Origin: Neocallimastix lanati (nom. inval.)
Lineage: Eukaryota > Neocallimastigomycota > Neocallimastigomycetes > Neocallimastigales > Neocallimastigaceae
Direction of reading: 5' to 3'
NCBI GenBank assembly: GCA_016946835.1
Contig: JACVTC010000066.1
Span: forward strand, 767,501-831,500
DNA: 64,000 bases
Position numbers and translations under genes: made by a program. The notes under the pieces are model-generated. The model did no database searches. It was not told the DNA's origin and saw only the letters and a list, made by a program, of their open reading frames with translations. Of this stretch, positions 10,760-22,456 are shown one piece after another; positions within the stretch are counted from its first letter, which is position 1, and each line of letters starts with the position of its first letter.

Positions 10760-12892
10760 ATGGATAAAAAGAACAAGAATAATAAGGCACCCGAAAACAC
10801 AAGAAAAACCACAAGGAGTGGTTCACTAAAAAGTTCGGTTGGAAGTGTGGCTGCAGATAGCAGTCCTACGCCTGTAGATGCACCTCCATCTCGACGCCAA
10901 AACACAGGAGACAAGAAAACAGCTAGTATTCCTGAAAAACAAGCTTCTTCGAAACCCAAACCAGCTGCGGCGCCTGAGAAAAGTCAACCTGAGGCTATTA
11001 AACCTGAAGCTAGCAAGTCAGGAACTAATTAGGGAGAAAGTTCAAGCAAAAATGTTAACGCTGGAGCGTTTGACTTTGCTGCTTTGCTGAGTAAGCAGAT
11101 GGAAGAATTTAAGAACATGATGATAAGCACTCAGCAACAGACGGCTGCAAGGATAGAACAGATGCAAACGCAGAGTGAAATGAGGTTTACTAAAATTGAA
11201 GCTGAACTTAGCAACTTTATCCCTGTTGTGGACCAACGATTTGGAGAGGTTGAGAGGCGAATGGATGAAGAAGAAACTAGTAGCCAGGCTAGTGTGCTAG
11301 AGCTTCATAAGGTACAAGCCTACTTGAATCAGCAGATTGCTGAAAGCAGAGAGAAAGAAGCCGCTGTTAAGGAAGAAATCAAAAAGATTGAAACCTATCT
11401 GGATGCGGACCAGATAAAAGGAAAACAAATACAACAATACATAGAGGATAAAGGTCAGAAGTTGTACAAGATTGAGGAGTTCTTGGATGCGAACCAAGAA
11501 AGGGATAAGGTACACTTGAATGAGCTCGAAGAAAAAATCGAGAAGCTAATGGCCATTAACCAAGTACAGCAACAGGAGATCGAACGACTGGGTAAGCTGG
11601 CTTGGAATGCTCAGAATAAGGAGCAGGCATCGACGAGCAAGCCTTTCCCACTACACATAGATACGAAAGAAGCAAGAAACGGTAGTTATCACCACCCCAC
11701 ACCGCCTATATTAACCAGAAACGCGATGGAAGATGTGGTTATGACTGATGCGTACCCTGTGGAGTACGAAAGGGACATTTCAATGTTCAACGGTGAAACT
11801 GGGGATGTTGAATCATTTATTGACAGGTTAAAAAGGTACTTTGGTAGACACCAGAAGTATTACCAAAGCGAGCCCACGGCTATGTTGTACTTTATTGAGG
11901 ACCACTTACAAGGAACTGCTAAGAAATGGTACCAAATGAACGAAGTATTCAAACAACGAGACGACCCACAACCTCAAAGGTTGATGGACAGATTGCTGAA
12001 GGAATTTAAAAGCGAAAGAACATTGGAAGAAGTTAAAACAGCAATGCTTAAACTTAGGCACGATTGGGGTAAAGCCTACGAATACCTATCAGAATTCAAT
12101 AGGTTAGGTAGAATACTTCAGCTAACGGATGAAACCAAAAGGCTACTACTCGTACAACAAGTTAGACCCTCGGTTCGTGAAGCCTTTTATGATCTACCTG
12201 CAGAAAAGCAAACCTTAAAAGATTACGTGACTTGTCTAAGGAGATGTGATACATTCCCCGCGGATTACAAAGACGATTACTTAGAAAGATACGAATACAA
12301 CCGCGAGAGGAAGATAGCCATCATGGCCCTACTTGGAATGATGGACCCGCGAAGACCCTCCAAGGATATTGAAGCCAAAAGAAGGAGGAACAGCGACAAT
12401 CGCCGAGGCGATAAAAGAGATTTCAGTAGGAAAGAGCCTACTAAACAAATTAATTACGACAAAAATAAAAAAGATGGATATAACCACCATAGTGGTAAAG
12501 ATTTCGGTATGAGACTAAGCGAAAAACAAAACTATTATAAGGACTCACGTACCAGCAGTAATAATCCAATTCCCAAGACAGCACTTCTGATGCAAGCTGG
12601 GTCTGAGTGCGAAGAATTCGTGCCAGAGGCCAAGATAAGTAATCTTCGTACCAAAGAGGGGCTCCAAGATTTAAATGTGCTGTACGATACTGGATCACAG
12701 ATCAACATGATCCATCCGCAGTTAGCTAAGGAGATGGGACTCAAGACAGAAGACCATCCCTTAACGTTCACTACTGCCGCTGGTAAAGTGCTGATACCAC
12801 AGGTTACGGAGGAGTTCAAGATTAAGATTAAGCTGGTCAAGAGCGTACTGGTAAAGTCAAATGATATGACTTTAATACAAGATGCAGGCTAG
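10760..12892 (+). pseudogene. Gag-protease of chromovirus I, one internal stop
   Basis: The start ATG 10760 opens a basic, Pro/Ser/Ala-rich N-terminus (residues 1-90). An in-frame TAG at 11030-11032 interrupts it; the same frame continues with FDFAALLSKQMEEFKNMM. A long predicted coiled coil (about residues 105-290, rich in Glu/Lys/Gln) precedes a retrotransposon Gag core (FNGETGDVESFIDRL, GTAKKWYQM, SEFNRLGRILQLTDETKRL). A basic tail comes next, then the aspartic protease motif VLYDTGSQINMIHPQL near residue 640. There is no zinc knuckle. The frame ends at TAG 12890-12892; the pol frame is shifted. Known family role: capsid assembly and polyprotein cleavage. Confidence 0.75.
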
Positions 12893-12900
12893 CCGAGACT

Positions 12901-15900
12901 ATGCCGAGAACGATTATTCTGGGATCAAGATTCATGGATAGACACTTAATCTATAGAAAGATTGACGTCCATGATCAACAGCCTAAGGTATATAAAATAG
13001 ATGGCGAAAGACCAGGGCTACCAGATGTAGACTCACCAGAAGAGTGTGCAGGTGAAAGCATCTACATGGTGCAACTCCCAGAAGAAAGAGAAGAAGCTGT
13101 GCAAAAGGAGATTCAACCTACAGCGAGGATTACAAAAATTATAAATCAGGTTATTGATAACCAGAAGTTGAAGGACACGGTGTATGAATTAACGAGGCAA
13201 TATTACCGTGATAGAGGAATCGAATATACGATGGATTACTACGATTACTTAGTCGATTACGACAAATGGGCAGACTGGTTCAAGGTACAGAAAACTAAAA
13301 ATCTAAAGGAGAGTGAAATTAATAAAAACCCTACGGAAAGTAGTGCACAAAAAGATAGCCAGACAAAAGATCATCTAGCCATAATCACGCAAGAGAATTC
13401 GGTAGCTGAAACAATCAGAAAAGTGGGACTTGAGAAGCTATTGTTGATAATCGAAATTATAGATAAGTATTATGGAGACTTAACGGAAGCTTTTAATGAA
13501 GAAATCACTGAGACATTACCAGAGCACAGGCCGTATGATTGTAAAATAGAACTAGAGCCTGATGCACCACTTTATAAAGGAGCTATCTACCCAACGAGTC
13601 CTAAAGAAGAGAAAGCACTTAAAGAATATATTGATGAAAATTTAGCTAAGGGGTTTATAAGAAGGTCAGAATCTCCGGCGGGTTACCCTGTATTGTTCGT
13701 GCCGAAGAAATCAGGTGAGCTACGACTTTGCATGGATTATCGCAAACTGAACCAATGGACTAAACGCAATGTCTATCCGATCCCAAGAATTAGTGCAGTG
13801 TTCGAAGCTATGAAAGGAGCAGTTGTGTTCTCCAAGTTCGACCTAAAATATAACTTGGTACGAATTCGAGAAGGTGATGAGTACAAGACAGCCTTCAACA
13901 CCAAGTTTGGACACTTTGAGCATTTGGTAATGCCTTTTGGGCTAACCAATGCGCCAGCAGTGTTCCAAAGCTTCGTGAATGATGTCTTCAGCGAGGATAT
14001 CGGGAAGTACTGTCAAGTCTACCTAGATGACATTGTCGTATATTCCAAAACTTTGGAGGAACATGTAGAGCATGTTCGAACGATTTTAAAGAAGATGATA
14101 CAACATAAACTCGTAGCTAAGATGTCCAAATGTGAGCTACATAAGTTAAAGATTTCATTTCTAGGCCACGTGGTCAGCAAGGATGGTGTAGAGACTGACC
14201 CAGAAAAGATTAAGGCCATGGCAGAATGGCCACAACCAGAAAATGTCAAGCAGATGCAAAGCTTCTTAGGCTTTTGCAACTATTACAGGAATTTTATTAA
14301 GAATTTTTCAGAAATAGCCAAACCGCTACTCAAAATGACCTCAAAGAAAGAGAAATTCGAATGGAATGAAGAAGGATTGGCCGCGTTTCACAAACTAAAG
14401 GAAATGCTTACCTCTCCGCCAGTGCTAGCTTACCCTGACCACGAGAAACAGTTCTTCGTTGAATGTGATGCTAGTAATTACGCGATAGGAGGTGTGCTGT
14501 CACAGAAAGGAGACGATGGTACCCTTCATCCTATATATTTTTATTCTAAGACACTTAGCAAGGCTGAAGTAAATTATTCGATTACAGAGAAAGAACTATT
14601 AGCCATTAAGACTGCTTTTACAGAATGGCGACACTTGCTTCAAGGTGCGAAGCATAAGATTATTGTTTATAGTAACCACAGAAACCTGTTGTTCGCTACC
14701 AAACCACAATTACTAACTCCTAGGCAAATTAGATGGCAAGAACTATTCGCCACATACTGGTTTGAAATAGTTTACAGACCTGGGAAGAAAAATGGTAAAG
14801 CTGACGCCCTCACAAGAGTTGAAACAGAGAAAACTGAGGGTAAAGAATTTGATAAAGATAGTCTATTAAAACCCGATCAATTGGTAGGATTTGATGATGT
14901 AGATGGAGAAGCTAGTTATTTAGCCTTAGCTACCAATTTCGTGGATGATATCAAGCAGGCCTACCGAAAGGACAAAATGGCCCAAGAGATTATAAAAGAT
15001 CTAGCAGAAGATGCCAGAAATAATTATAACAAGAAGCATTGGCTAGAAGTAGATGGCCTTCTGGTTAGAAAGGAAAACCCTGAACAAATTTACGTGCCCA
15101 CAACGTTCAGGAAAACAATTATTCAACTAAACCATGACTCGGAGTACGCAGGACACTTAGGAATTGATAAGACTTCGGACCTAGTATCTAGGAATTTCTA
15201 CTGGCCGAAGATGAGGAAGGATATATCAGGCTACGTGAAAGCTTGTAGAACCTGCGCTACCAAGAAAGATGATCGCCATAAGGAATATGGTACTGCTGTA
15301 AGAGTTCCGGTTGCAGAATTACCCTGGCAAGAGGTACAATTGGATTTCATAACTGATTTGCCAGTGAAGAGTAGAGTAAGGACCGATAGTGGTTATGTTT
15401 GGGAAACGAAAAGAGCAGGTTGTATCTTAGTATGCTGTGATAAGCTAACCAAGATGATACACCTGATAGGATTTAAACATGTGCCCAACGCTAACGAGAC
15501 TGCTGACGCATTCCTAAAGGAAATTTACAGATTGCATGGATTCCCTAAGGTGGTTACAACTGATAGAGGAGTTCAGTTCACCAGTCAGGTATGGAAGGAG
15601 CTACTAGAGTTCTTCGGGACCGAAGTAAACCATGCTACCACTAGTCACCATGAGACAGTAGGCCAAGTGGAAAGGAACAATGCCTACGTAGAGACTTATT
15701 TACGGTGCTTTGTGGGAACCTACGATGATGAAAGTTGGATGGACTACTTGTTCTTAGCAGAGTTCTGCTATAACAACGCAATCCACGCTTCTACCCAACA
15801 ATCTCCTTTCCTCACCTTATATAATTACCAGGTACACAACTCCCCTAAGACAGCCGATTTAGTGCACTCGTTAGGTGAAGCTAAAATGATTGATAGCTTT

Positions 15901-16431
15901 GCTCACAACTTGGGAAACCTAAAGCACATCCTAGAAATTACCCAAACAAGATACCTGGATAATATGGATAGGACCCGTACAGATAATTACCCTAGGTATA
16001 GGTTGTTAGATAAGGTATGGCTAAGGAAACCTGAAAATTATGACGCGTTGCCATTCTACAAGCTTGCAACAAGAAAATTCGGACCATTCAAGGTAGTTGG
16101 TGTCGACGAAGAAAAGAAGAATTATAGATTAGATATAAGTCGTTCACCCTTCCCAAATATGTACCCAGTGTTCCATGTGAGTGAATTGGAACCATTCTAC
16201 AAATTACCTAAAACATTAGTGCCGGCTCCTGCAGGAAACCAAAAGATAATTCATATCCTTGGATCAAGGAAACACCAAGGACTTTATCAATACCTGATTA
16301 CGTACCAGAATGATAAACAAGAGTGGGTTAACGCCGACGTGATCGACGACAATCCTCACTACGCCGAGTTGCTGGAGGATTACCAAGATTTTAGCTACAG
16401 CCAGTTCATTGCTAGCGTCGTCAACCATTAG
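12901..16431 (+). CDS. Pol of chromovirus I: RT, RNase H, integrase, chromodomain
   Basis: 1176 residues from ATG 12901; the frame is open from 12865, so the true join to the protease is upstream (ILGSRFMDRHL is the usual protease end). RT lies at about residues 230-450, with LCMDYRKLNQ, FGLTNAPAVFQ and the catalytic YLDDI near 373. RNase H (about 515-640) has ECDAS and TEKELLA, but the third acid position reads YSNHRNL where family members have D, a likely inactivating change. Integrase has an H-H-C-C finger (about 744-785), LDFITDLP, TTDRGVQFT and GQVERNN. The FHVSELEPF segment precedes a chromodomain (about 1115-1165, HILGSRKHQGLYQYLITYQ, EWVNADVI). Chromodomains steer integration to chromatin marks in this family. 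Confidence 0.85.
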   Translation: MPRTIILGSRFMDRHLIYRKIDVHDQQPKVYKIDGERPGLPDVDSPEECAGESIYMVQLPEEREEAVQKEIQPTARITKIINQVIDNQKLKDTVYELTRQYYRDRGIEYTMDYYDYLVDYDKWADWFKVQKTKNLKESEINKNPTESSAQKDSQTKDHLAIITQENSVAETIRKVGLEKLLLIIEIIDKYYGDLTEAFNEEITETLPEHRPYDCKIELEPDAPLYKGAIYPTSPKEEKALKEYIDENLAKGFIRRSESPAGYPVLFVPKKSGELRLCMDYRKLNQWTKRNVYPIPRISAVFEAMKGAVVFSKFDLKYNLVRIREGDEYKTAFNTKFGHFEHLVMPFGLTNAPAVFQSFVNDVFSEDIGKYCQVYLDDIVVYSKTLEEHVEHVRTILKKMIQHKLVAKMSKCELHKLKISFLGHVVSKDGVETDPEKIKAMAEWPQPENVKQMQSFLGFCNYYRNFIKNFSEIAKPLLKMTSKKEKFEWNEEGLAAFHKLKEMLTSPPVLAYPDHEKQFFVECDASNYAIGGVLSQKGDDGTLHPIYFYSKTLSKAEVNYSITEKELLAIKTAFTEWRHLLQGAKHKIIVYSNHRNLLFATKPQLLTPRQIRWQELFATYWFEIVYRPGKKNGKADALTRVETEKTEGKEFDKDSLLKPDQLVGFDDVDGEASYLALATNFVDDIKQAYRKDKMAQEIIKDLAEDARNNYNKKHWLEVDGLLVRKENPEQIYVPTTFRKTIIQLNHDSEYAGHLGIDKTSDLVSRNFYWPKMRKDISGYVKACRTCATKKDDRHKEYGTAVRVPVAELPWQEVQLDFITDLPVKSRVRTDSGYVWETKRAGCILVCCDKLTKMIHLIGFKHVPNANETADAFLKEIYRLHGFPKVVTTDRGVQFTSQVWKELLEFFGTEVNHATTSHHETVGQVERNNAYVETYLRCFVGTYDDESWMDYLFLAEFCYNNAIHASTQQSPFLTLYNYQVHNSPKTADLVHSLGEAKMIDSFAHNLGNLKHILEITQTRYLDNMDRTRTDNYPRYRLLDKVWLRKPENYDALPFYKLATRKFGPFKVVGVDEEKKNYRLDISRSPFPNMYPVFHVSELEPFYKLPKTLVPAPAGNQKIIHILGSRKHQGLYQYLITYQNDKQEWVNADVIDDNPHYAELLEDYQDFSYSQFIASVVNH

Positions 16432-16455
16432 TAGCTTGCTCCTTGGGAGAGGCCT

Positions 16456-17011
16456 TGTAACAGATACATGGTAACTTCAAGCCTATCCAATGATAGTTCT
16501 TTGGTTACGTAACGTATCTCTAAACAGCTAGCAATTTCGGCTAATCAAATAAAATCTTTTGTTAATTTCGTACATTAAATTTTATTATTTTATAATTAAT
16601 TATATAGTTAAATACTTATTTAAATATATTTTATTTAGTGATTAGTAAACTAAGTTAAATTAAATTATTTACCAATCATAATATTATTGATAGGTATAAA
16701 TAATAATTGAACTTGTAACTGTAACGCACTAGCGTTACTATTAACGTAAATTGTTGATAAAAATATTAATATTAATAAATAAAATATAATTATTAAATAA
16801 AATATATTACGCAGTGTAAGCCCAGCAACTGATAACAAATAGAGTTATAAAGTGCTGCGCTATATTCTAGTGTAATAAGAAATAATAGTTATTGAATTAA
16901 TTAATTTAGTGTTTATTATTAACAACTCGAATAGAGAGGTGTTAAGTTATCTTAGCCTTTGGATTTAGTTATTATTCGTTATTTTAGTTAATAATAAACG
17001 TACCTTTTATA
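16456..17011 (+). repeat. 3' LTR of chromovirus I (LTR-I)
   Basis: It starts TGTAACAGATACATGG after a purine tract and ends CGTACCTTTTATA. A reverse-orientation solo copy at 41480-42036 has the same length and ends TTTTACA in this sense, confirming the limits. Internal landmarks are GTAACGCACTAGCGTTAC (an inverted repeat near 16720) and GTGCTGCGC. Confidence 0.7.
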
Positions 17012-18041
17012 TGTAAGAAATCATAATTATTCAATAATGAATAATTAATATTTCTTATAATTAATGAAAAATAATTAATAATTTATAATTATTTATAAAA
17101 TAATAATTATTTTTAAAAAATATTTATTTAAATAATAGTTAATATATTCATTGATTTTAACTTATAAATTTATTTAACAGTTATATTTTCGTATATTGAT
17201 CTAAATTTATTTACATATTATAATTTATACATTTATATAAATAATATAAAATTTATTTACATATTATTATTATTCATTTAAATAGAATTTTTTACAAAAA
17301 ATTATGTAAATTTGTATTTAATATTTTACCATAAAAATATTAGTTATTTTAATTAAAATGAATTATGTATTTTATAATGTATTATAAACTATAAATGTAT
17401 CTAATCTATCATATTATTTAATCTTTATTTTTTAAATGAAAAAAAAATAAAAATCTTTTTTTTTTTTTATTAATTCCTATCCTATCAATATTTAATATTT
17501 TATAATTAATTAGAAAATCGGTAATTAATGTTTTTCCTAACAAATAGGTTTTCTTTAATTATACGATGATCAATATGATTAGAATATTGATCGAAAAACT
17601 ATTTAGGTTTTTCTTCTAATCTTTTCCTAAATAGATTTTTTGTTAAGATTAGAAAATTAATTTATTTAACCGATTAATTTTTTAAAAAAATATAAATAGG
17701 ACTCTTGAATTCTCTTTGAGAAATCAAGAGTTATTATTTTAAAAAAATATAATAAATAATAACAAATAAAATAAATTTTTTATTTATATATCAAAAAAAC
17801 TGTTATTAATCATAAAAGGTTTTTTTTTTAAAAGAATATTTTCAACTACTATTCTGCTATTGCTTGGTTATTGTTTGTTATATTTACTTATAATAAACTC
17901 TGCATAATTAAGTATAATTTTTATTTTTTTTAATTTTATTTTCTTAATTTTAATATTATGTAAAAATAATATTAAAAAAGTGAAAAAAGTTTTATTAATA
18001 AAAATTTTTCAAAAATTGAACCAAAAATTTCTAAACAGCCA
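17012..18041 (+). repeat. LTR-like repeat L' with three hairpins
   Basis: The section 17480-17735 is a diverged, opposite-strand copy of 43098-43340. It holds three hairpins (17568-17592, 17599-17634, 17701-17731); the last begins just after a TATAAATAGG box at 17691-17700. The arrangement TATA box then hairpin suggests the U3/R part of an LTR read on the plus strand. Sequence left of 17400 is AT-rich. 17740-18041 is AT-rich and may belong to the copia element that follows. No gene is seen. Confidence 0.45.
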
Positions 18042-20335
18042 TTGGTCAAAATAAATTTATCAGAACCTTGTTCATTAAATAGTAATATAAATAATATTTT
18101 AAATAATACCTTATCAACCTCACGTGATAAAATTTTACATAAATCTTCATCTGAAAATTTGGAAAATGATAATACACATGATCATAATAATAATACTAAT
18201 GATCGACAAAAAATTATTGAAATTTCTAATAAAACTATGGATAATAAAAATTTTTCAAAAAATGATGAAAATTTTAATAATAAAAATTTTTTATCAAACA
18301 ATGACAATAAAATTACAAATTTTAAAAATTCCAACACACCCATTAATAAAATTACCAATAATTTACCTATTTCATCAAACTCGCATAATGATAATACTTT
18401 TAATAATTATACTCTTAATAAGGCTTCAAATGATACTATTATTTCCAACTCTTCAGTTGATACTTCTTTACAAGACATCGATAATTCTAATACTCAAGAT
18501 TCACCAAAAATTGATATTAATATTTCTAATAATTCCAATTTTAACAATTCAACCAATACCACTAATAATTTGCAATACGATGATAATCTATACCAAGATA
18601 ATCAGTCTCTTACATCAATTGCTCATAACATTATTAAATCTAATGAAAATGAAATTATGGATGATATAATGATTAATAACGATGAAATTAATAATTCTCA
18701 TTCTTCCAGAAAACGTCCTTTACCCCCAAATTCTCCCGATTCCAAAACATTTATTCCTTCCACTCTTAGAACTTTAAGAAGAAAGTTGGATATTAATGAT
18801 TCTTATATGATCGCTTCTATTCTGATTCTCCAAATAGCTATGATGAAGCCATTAGTTGCAAAAATAAAAATTACTGGATTAATGCCATTAAAGATGAGTT
18901 AAATAATTTATATTCAAATAAGATTATGACTTTTGTTTCAAAAGTTCCTCCTGAAAAAAATATTATTTCTACGAAATGGGTTTTTGCTACTAAGAGGGAT
19001 AGTAATAATTTTATTTACAAATATAAAGCTCGTCTGGTTGCCAGAGGATTCCGTCAAAAATGGGGTATTGATTATGATCTTACTTATTCCCCAACTTTAA
19101 ATATTGATAGTCTTAAACTCATTTTTGCTTTATCTGCTGCTTTTCATTGGGACATTTTTCAACTCGATATTAAGGCTGCTTACCTTAATGCTCCTCTCGA
19201 CAAGGATATTTACACTACCATTCCTAAAGGCGATATAAACTTTGGGAGGGGATACTGGAAACTGAACAAAGCATTATATGGCCTTAAGCAATCCGGTAGA
19301 CAGTGGTACGAAACAATAAGAAATTTTTTAATTAATAATAATTTTGAACAAATAAAAGCCGAACAATGCATATTCAAACATACAATAAATAATAAAACAA
19401 AATGTATAACTGGACTCTATGTCGATGACATGGTCATTGCCGGTGAAATAAAATTTATCAGATATAATATCAAAAATTAAAAGAAAATTCAAAATATCAA
19501 ATTGTGGACCAATCGAATATATTTTAGGTATTAAAGTAGAAAAACAAAATAATAGTTATATAATTTCACAGAAAAGCTTTATTGAAAATATGTTAGAAAA
19601 ATTCAATATAAACAATACTCGAAAAAGAAAAACACCCTGCACAGGAGACAATGATATATCCGAAAATAAAAAGCCTTTCGATAAAACAATATACAAAAGT
19701 GCAATTGGATCTTTAATTTATTTATCAAAATGTACAAGGCCGGAAATCTCTTTCGCTGTAAATAAAGCTTCCAGAAAATGTGAACAACCAACAATTTCAG
19801 ACTGGAACAAAGTAATAAATATTTTAAAATATATAAATAGTACAAAAGATTATAAAATTAAATATGATGGAAAGGGGGAGTTAATTGCATATACGGACTC
19901 AGATTTCGCAGGCGATAAAATTGATAGAAAGTCTACTTCAGGTGGAATTATTTTAATGGGAAAAAGTCCTATATGCTGGATATCTAAAAAACAAACGTGC
20001 GTTGCTACTTCTACCGCAGAGGCCGAATATATAAGTACTTCGGAAAACGTCAAGAAAATATTATGGATAAGAAACATTATTAAAGAAATATTAAATAAGA
20101 AATTAAATATAACAATCTACACTGATAATCAAGCAAGTAAATGTATAATGGAAAATGGTGAAATCATACTAAGTTAAAACATATAGATGTCAGATACCAT
20201 TTCAATAGAGATAACATATTAAAGAAAAGAATAAATCTAAAATATATAGACACGGAAAACATGCTAGACGACATATTAACAAAAGATTCAAATGGTGCAA
20301 AAATACTAAAATTTACAAATAATATTTTTATATAA
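18042..20335 (+). pseudogene. Ty1/copia Pol remnant: linker, RT, RNase H
   Basis: The first 760 bases are an Asn/Ser-rich linker, as often found between copia integrase and RT. After a frameshift near 18805 the frame reads SYDEAISCKNKNYWINAIKDE and IISTKWVFATKR (copia RT start), LARGFRQKWGIDYDLTYSP-like sequence, QLDIKAAYLNAPLD, the ALYGLKQSGRQWY block, and catalytic YVDDM near 19420. A frameshift near 19457 leads to YILGIKVEKQ and copia RNase H (AYTDSDFAGD, RKSTSGGIILMG, STAEAEYI). A third near 20160 leads to KLKHIDVRYHF and DDILTK, ending at 20335. Gag, protease and integrase are missing, so the copy is 5'-truncated and dead. Confidence 0.8.
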
Positions 20336-20355
20336 AAATCTCATTTGAGGGGGAG

Positions 20356-20637
20356 TGATAACTACTTAATAATTATACTATATATTTATTTATTTATTTA
20401 TTATGTAATTTATTAAAGTGTACTTGTGTTAATGTTTTATGTAAATTAGTTGATACGTTTATTTTATATTGTATAAATTATGTCAACAATCATTTTAATT
20501 ATTTTGTGTAACATGTATTTACGTAACAAATGTATTCATGTGATATTGTCCTATATAAACATCATGAATGTACTATCCACTTCTCTCTTTGTTAACCATA
20601 ATACTTTCGTATTATTATATTAAATAAATAAACAACA
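20356..20637 (+). repeat. 3' LTR of the copia element
   Basis: It begins TGATAACTACTTAAT right after the polypurine tract TTTGAGGGGGAG and probably ends AAACAACA. It contains a TATATAAAC box near 20552. The size (about 280 bp) suits copia. No 5' partner is in the window. Confidence 0.65.
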
Positions 20638-20643
20638 TATATC

Positions 20644-21053
20644 AATAATAATATTTAATAGTTATAATAAATAAATTTTTATAATATTTAATAATTTTAA
20701 TAATTTTATAATATTAATAGTTTATAATAATTTTTAGAATAATATTTAATTAATAATTTTAATAATTTTATAATAATTTTTATAATAATATTTAATTAAT
20801 AGTTTTAATAATTTAGTATCTTAAAAGTATAATTTTAATATTTACAATTGTATTTTAATATATACATATATTTAATAATATATCAATAAAGTAATTAATT
20901 AAAATTGATTACATTATTTACAAGTTAAAATTAATTTATATCAAAATAAATTAAATTTTATTATTAAGTTTAGGTTATCAAGAATATAGGAAAGTACAAT
21001 TTAGTAAAGAATTATTAATAATAAAATAAAGGTTATTAATTCATTCTTTACCA
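20644..21053. repeat. Partial LTR-C
   Basis: Nearly the same as the right-hand 400 bases of the LTR-C copies at 44543 and 52290, ending GGTTATTAATTCATTC then TTTACCA. The left part is missing. Four bases (AATG) separate it from element D. Confidence 0.65.
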
Positions 21054-21057
21054 AATG

Positions 21058-21606
21058 TGGTACATTATTTTTATATATTGTACCTTTTATATGATTTGGG
21101 GAAAGCAAGTTGTAAAATTATAAAATAATATATTCTAATAAAAGAAATAAATAAAAAATTATAACACAAAATTAATAATAAATTTTTAATAAATAATAAT
21201 GTGTTACTTTTAAGTCTTTATTTTATTTATAAGTTTTGTTCTTTAAATAAGTACATTTAATTTTATTATAACTTTATTATATCTTTAAATATATATTTTA
21301 ATAATAATATTAACCAAAATATCCTAAATATTTATTCACCCGAATAAATATTTTATAATTCCTATTCTAACTACTATATTCTTTAAAGATATTAGATTAT
21401 TAAGTTCCTCTTTTGTTAATATTTTATCTTTCACTTATTTTTATACTATAATTCTTATTGGTTATCTATTAATTAAAATTATTTTTATTAATATCATATT
21501 TTTATATACTAATTAAACCTTATACCTATTATAATAAAATAACTAAAGAATTATTTATTTTCTTATATCTTTAATAATTTATTCTATTTTAGTGAGTAAC
21601 GTACCA
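21058..21606 (-). repeat. 3' LTR of element D
   Basis: 549 bp, TGGTACATTATTTT to GTAACGTACCA (plus-strand view), with the terminal inverted repeat TGGTAC/GTACCA. It lacks ten bases present in the other LTR (near 28806). Confidence 0.85.
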
Positions 21607-22456
21607 AGACCCCCCACTTTGTCTAGACTTCGTCCCTTGAAGTCGTGATTTATGGATATAATGGATAAAAATGTTTATAAAAATTAAAAAAAATGTTATT
21701 ATATTCTTTAAATTTTTTTTTTTTTTTTTTTTTTATATTTGAACTATATAACTATATAAATTTTTTTTTTTTTTTTTTTTTTTTTAGGTAAGTAAATTGT
21801 AAAATTATGTTATATTGTTTATAAAATTTTATAAAATTATATACTTGTTTACTAATTTAATTTATATATATTCTGTCTATATATCTTTGTATATTTTAAT
21901 ATTATATTTTACTATTATATTTTACTATTATATTTTACTATTCTATTTTACTATTCTATTTTACTATTCTATTTTACTATTATAATCTATTATTATATTT
22001 TTATTATATTTTATTATTTATATCTAATAAAAGAAATTACTGGATTAGAAATGTGAATTAATTAATTAAACTTTTCAACAATAGCTAAATGTTTATTTTT
22101 GTAAGTTGAAATTCAAACGCGTTTTTTTTTTTTTTTTTTTTTGTCGTTATCTATATTCTGAAGATTATATAATTGTATTATTTATCTATCTCTATAATTT
22201 TTTTTTAAGGCGTGTTATTGTCAAGAAGTTATAGGTTGTATTAAAATATTTTTTTTTTTTTAGATAAAAACCATATTTATTTTATATATATTATTTTTTA
22301 ATTTATAATTGATAATAAATATTAATAAATAAAAAAAAATTCTTATGTAAATATTATTATTATTTTATCTACTTATTAAAAAAAAAACTTGCTATAAATA
22401 TTGTTTTAATTATTTAATAATTATTGTAAATATATTTATATTATCTGATAAGTATC
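21607..22456 (-). other. 3' untranslated region of element D
   Basis: It begins with the complement of the purine tract and holds several poly-T runs of 15-25 bases and a short tandem repeat TATTTTACTA/C at about 21896-21985. No coding is seen. Confidence 0.6.

Larger units (their letters stand above)
10760..17011 (+). mobile_element. Ty3/gypsy chromovirus I (chromodomain integrase)
   Basis: A plus-strand element with a Gag-protease frame (10760-12892), a Pol frame with RT, RNase H, integrase and C-terminal chromodomain (12901-16431), a purine tract (cttgggagaggcc) and a 3' LTR (16456-17011). No 5' LTR was found. Codons are visibly richer in G and C than in the other elements. It lacks the UUUAAAC-type frameshift signal and the CCHC Gag knuckle, so it belongs to a different lineage. 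It has two breaks: an in-frame TAG in gag, and a frame change between protease and RT. Confidence 0.8.

Noticed and set aside
12862-12900. Programmed frameshift between protease and RT in the chromovirus
   Set aside because: No slippery heptamer of the TTTAAAC type is present, and the copy already has a stop in gag; a simple indel is more likely.
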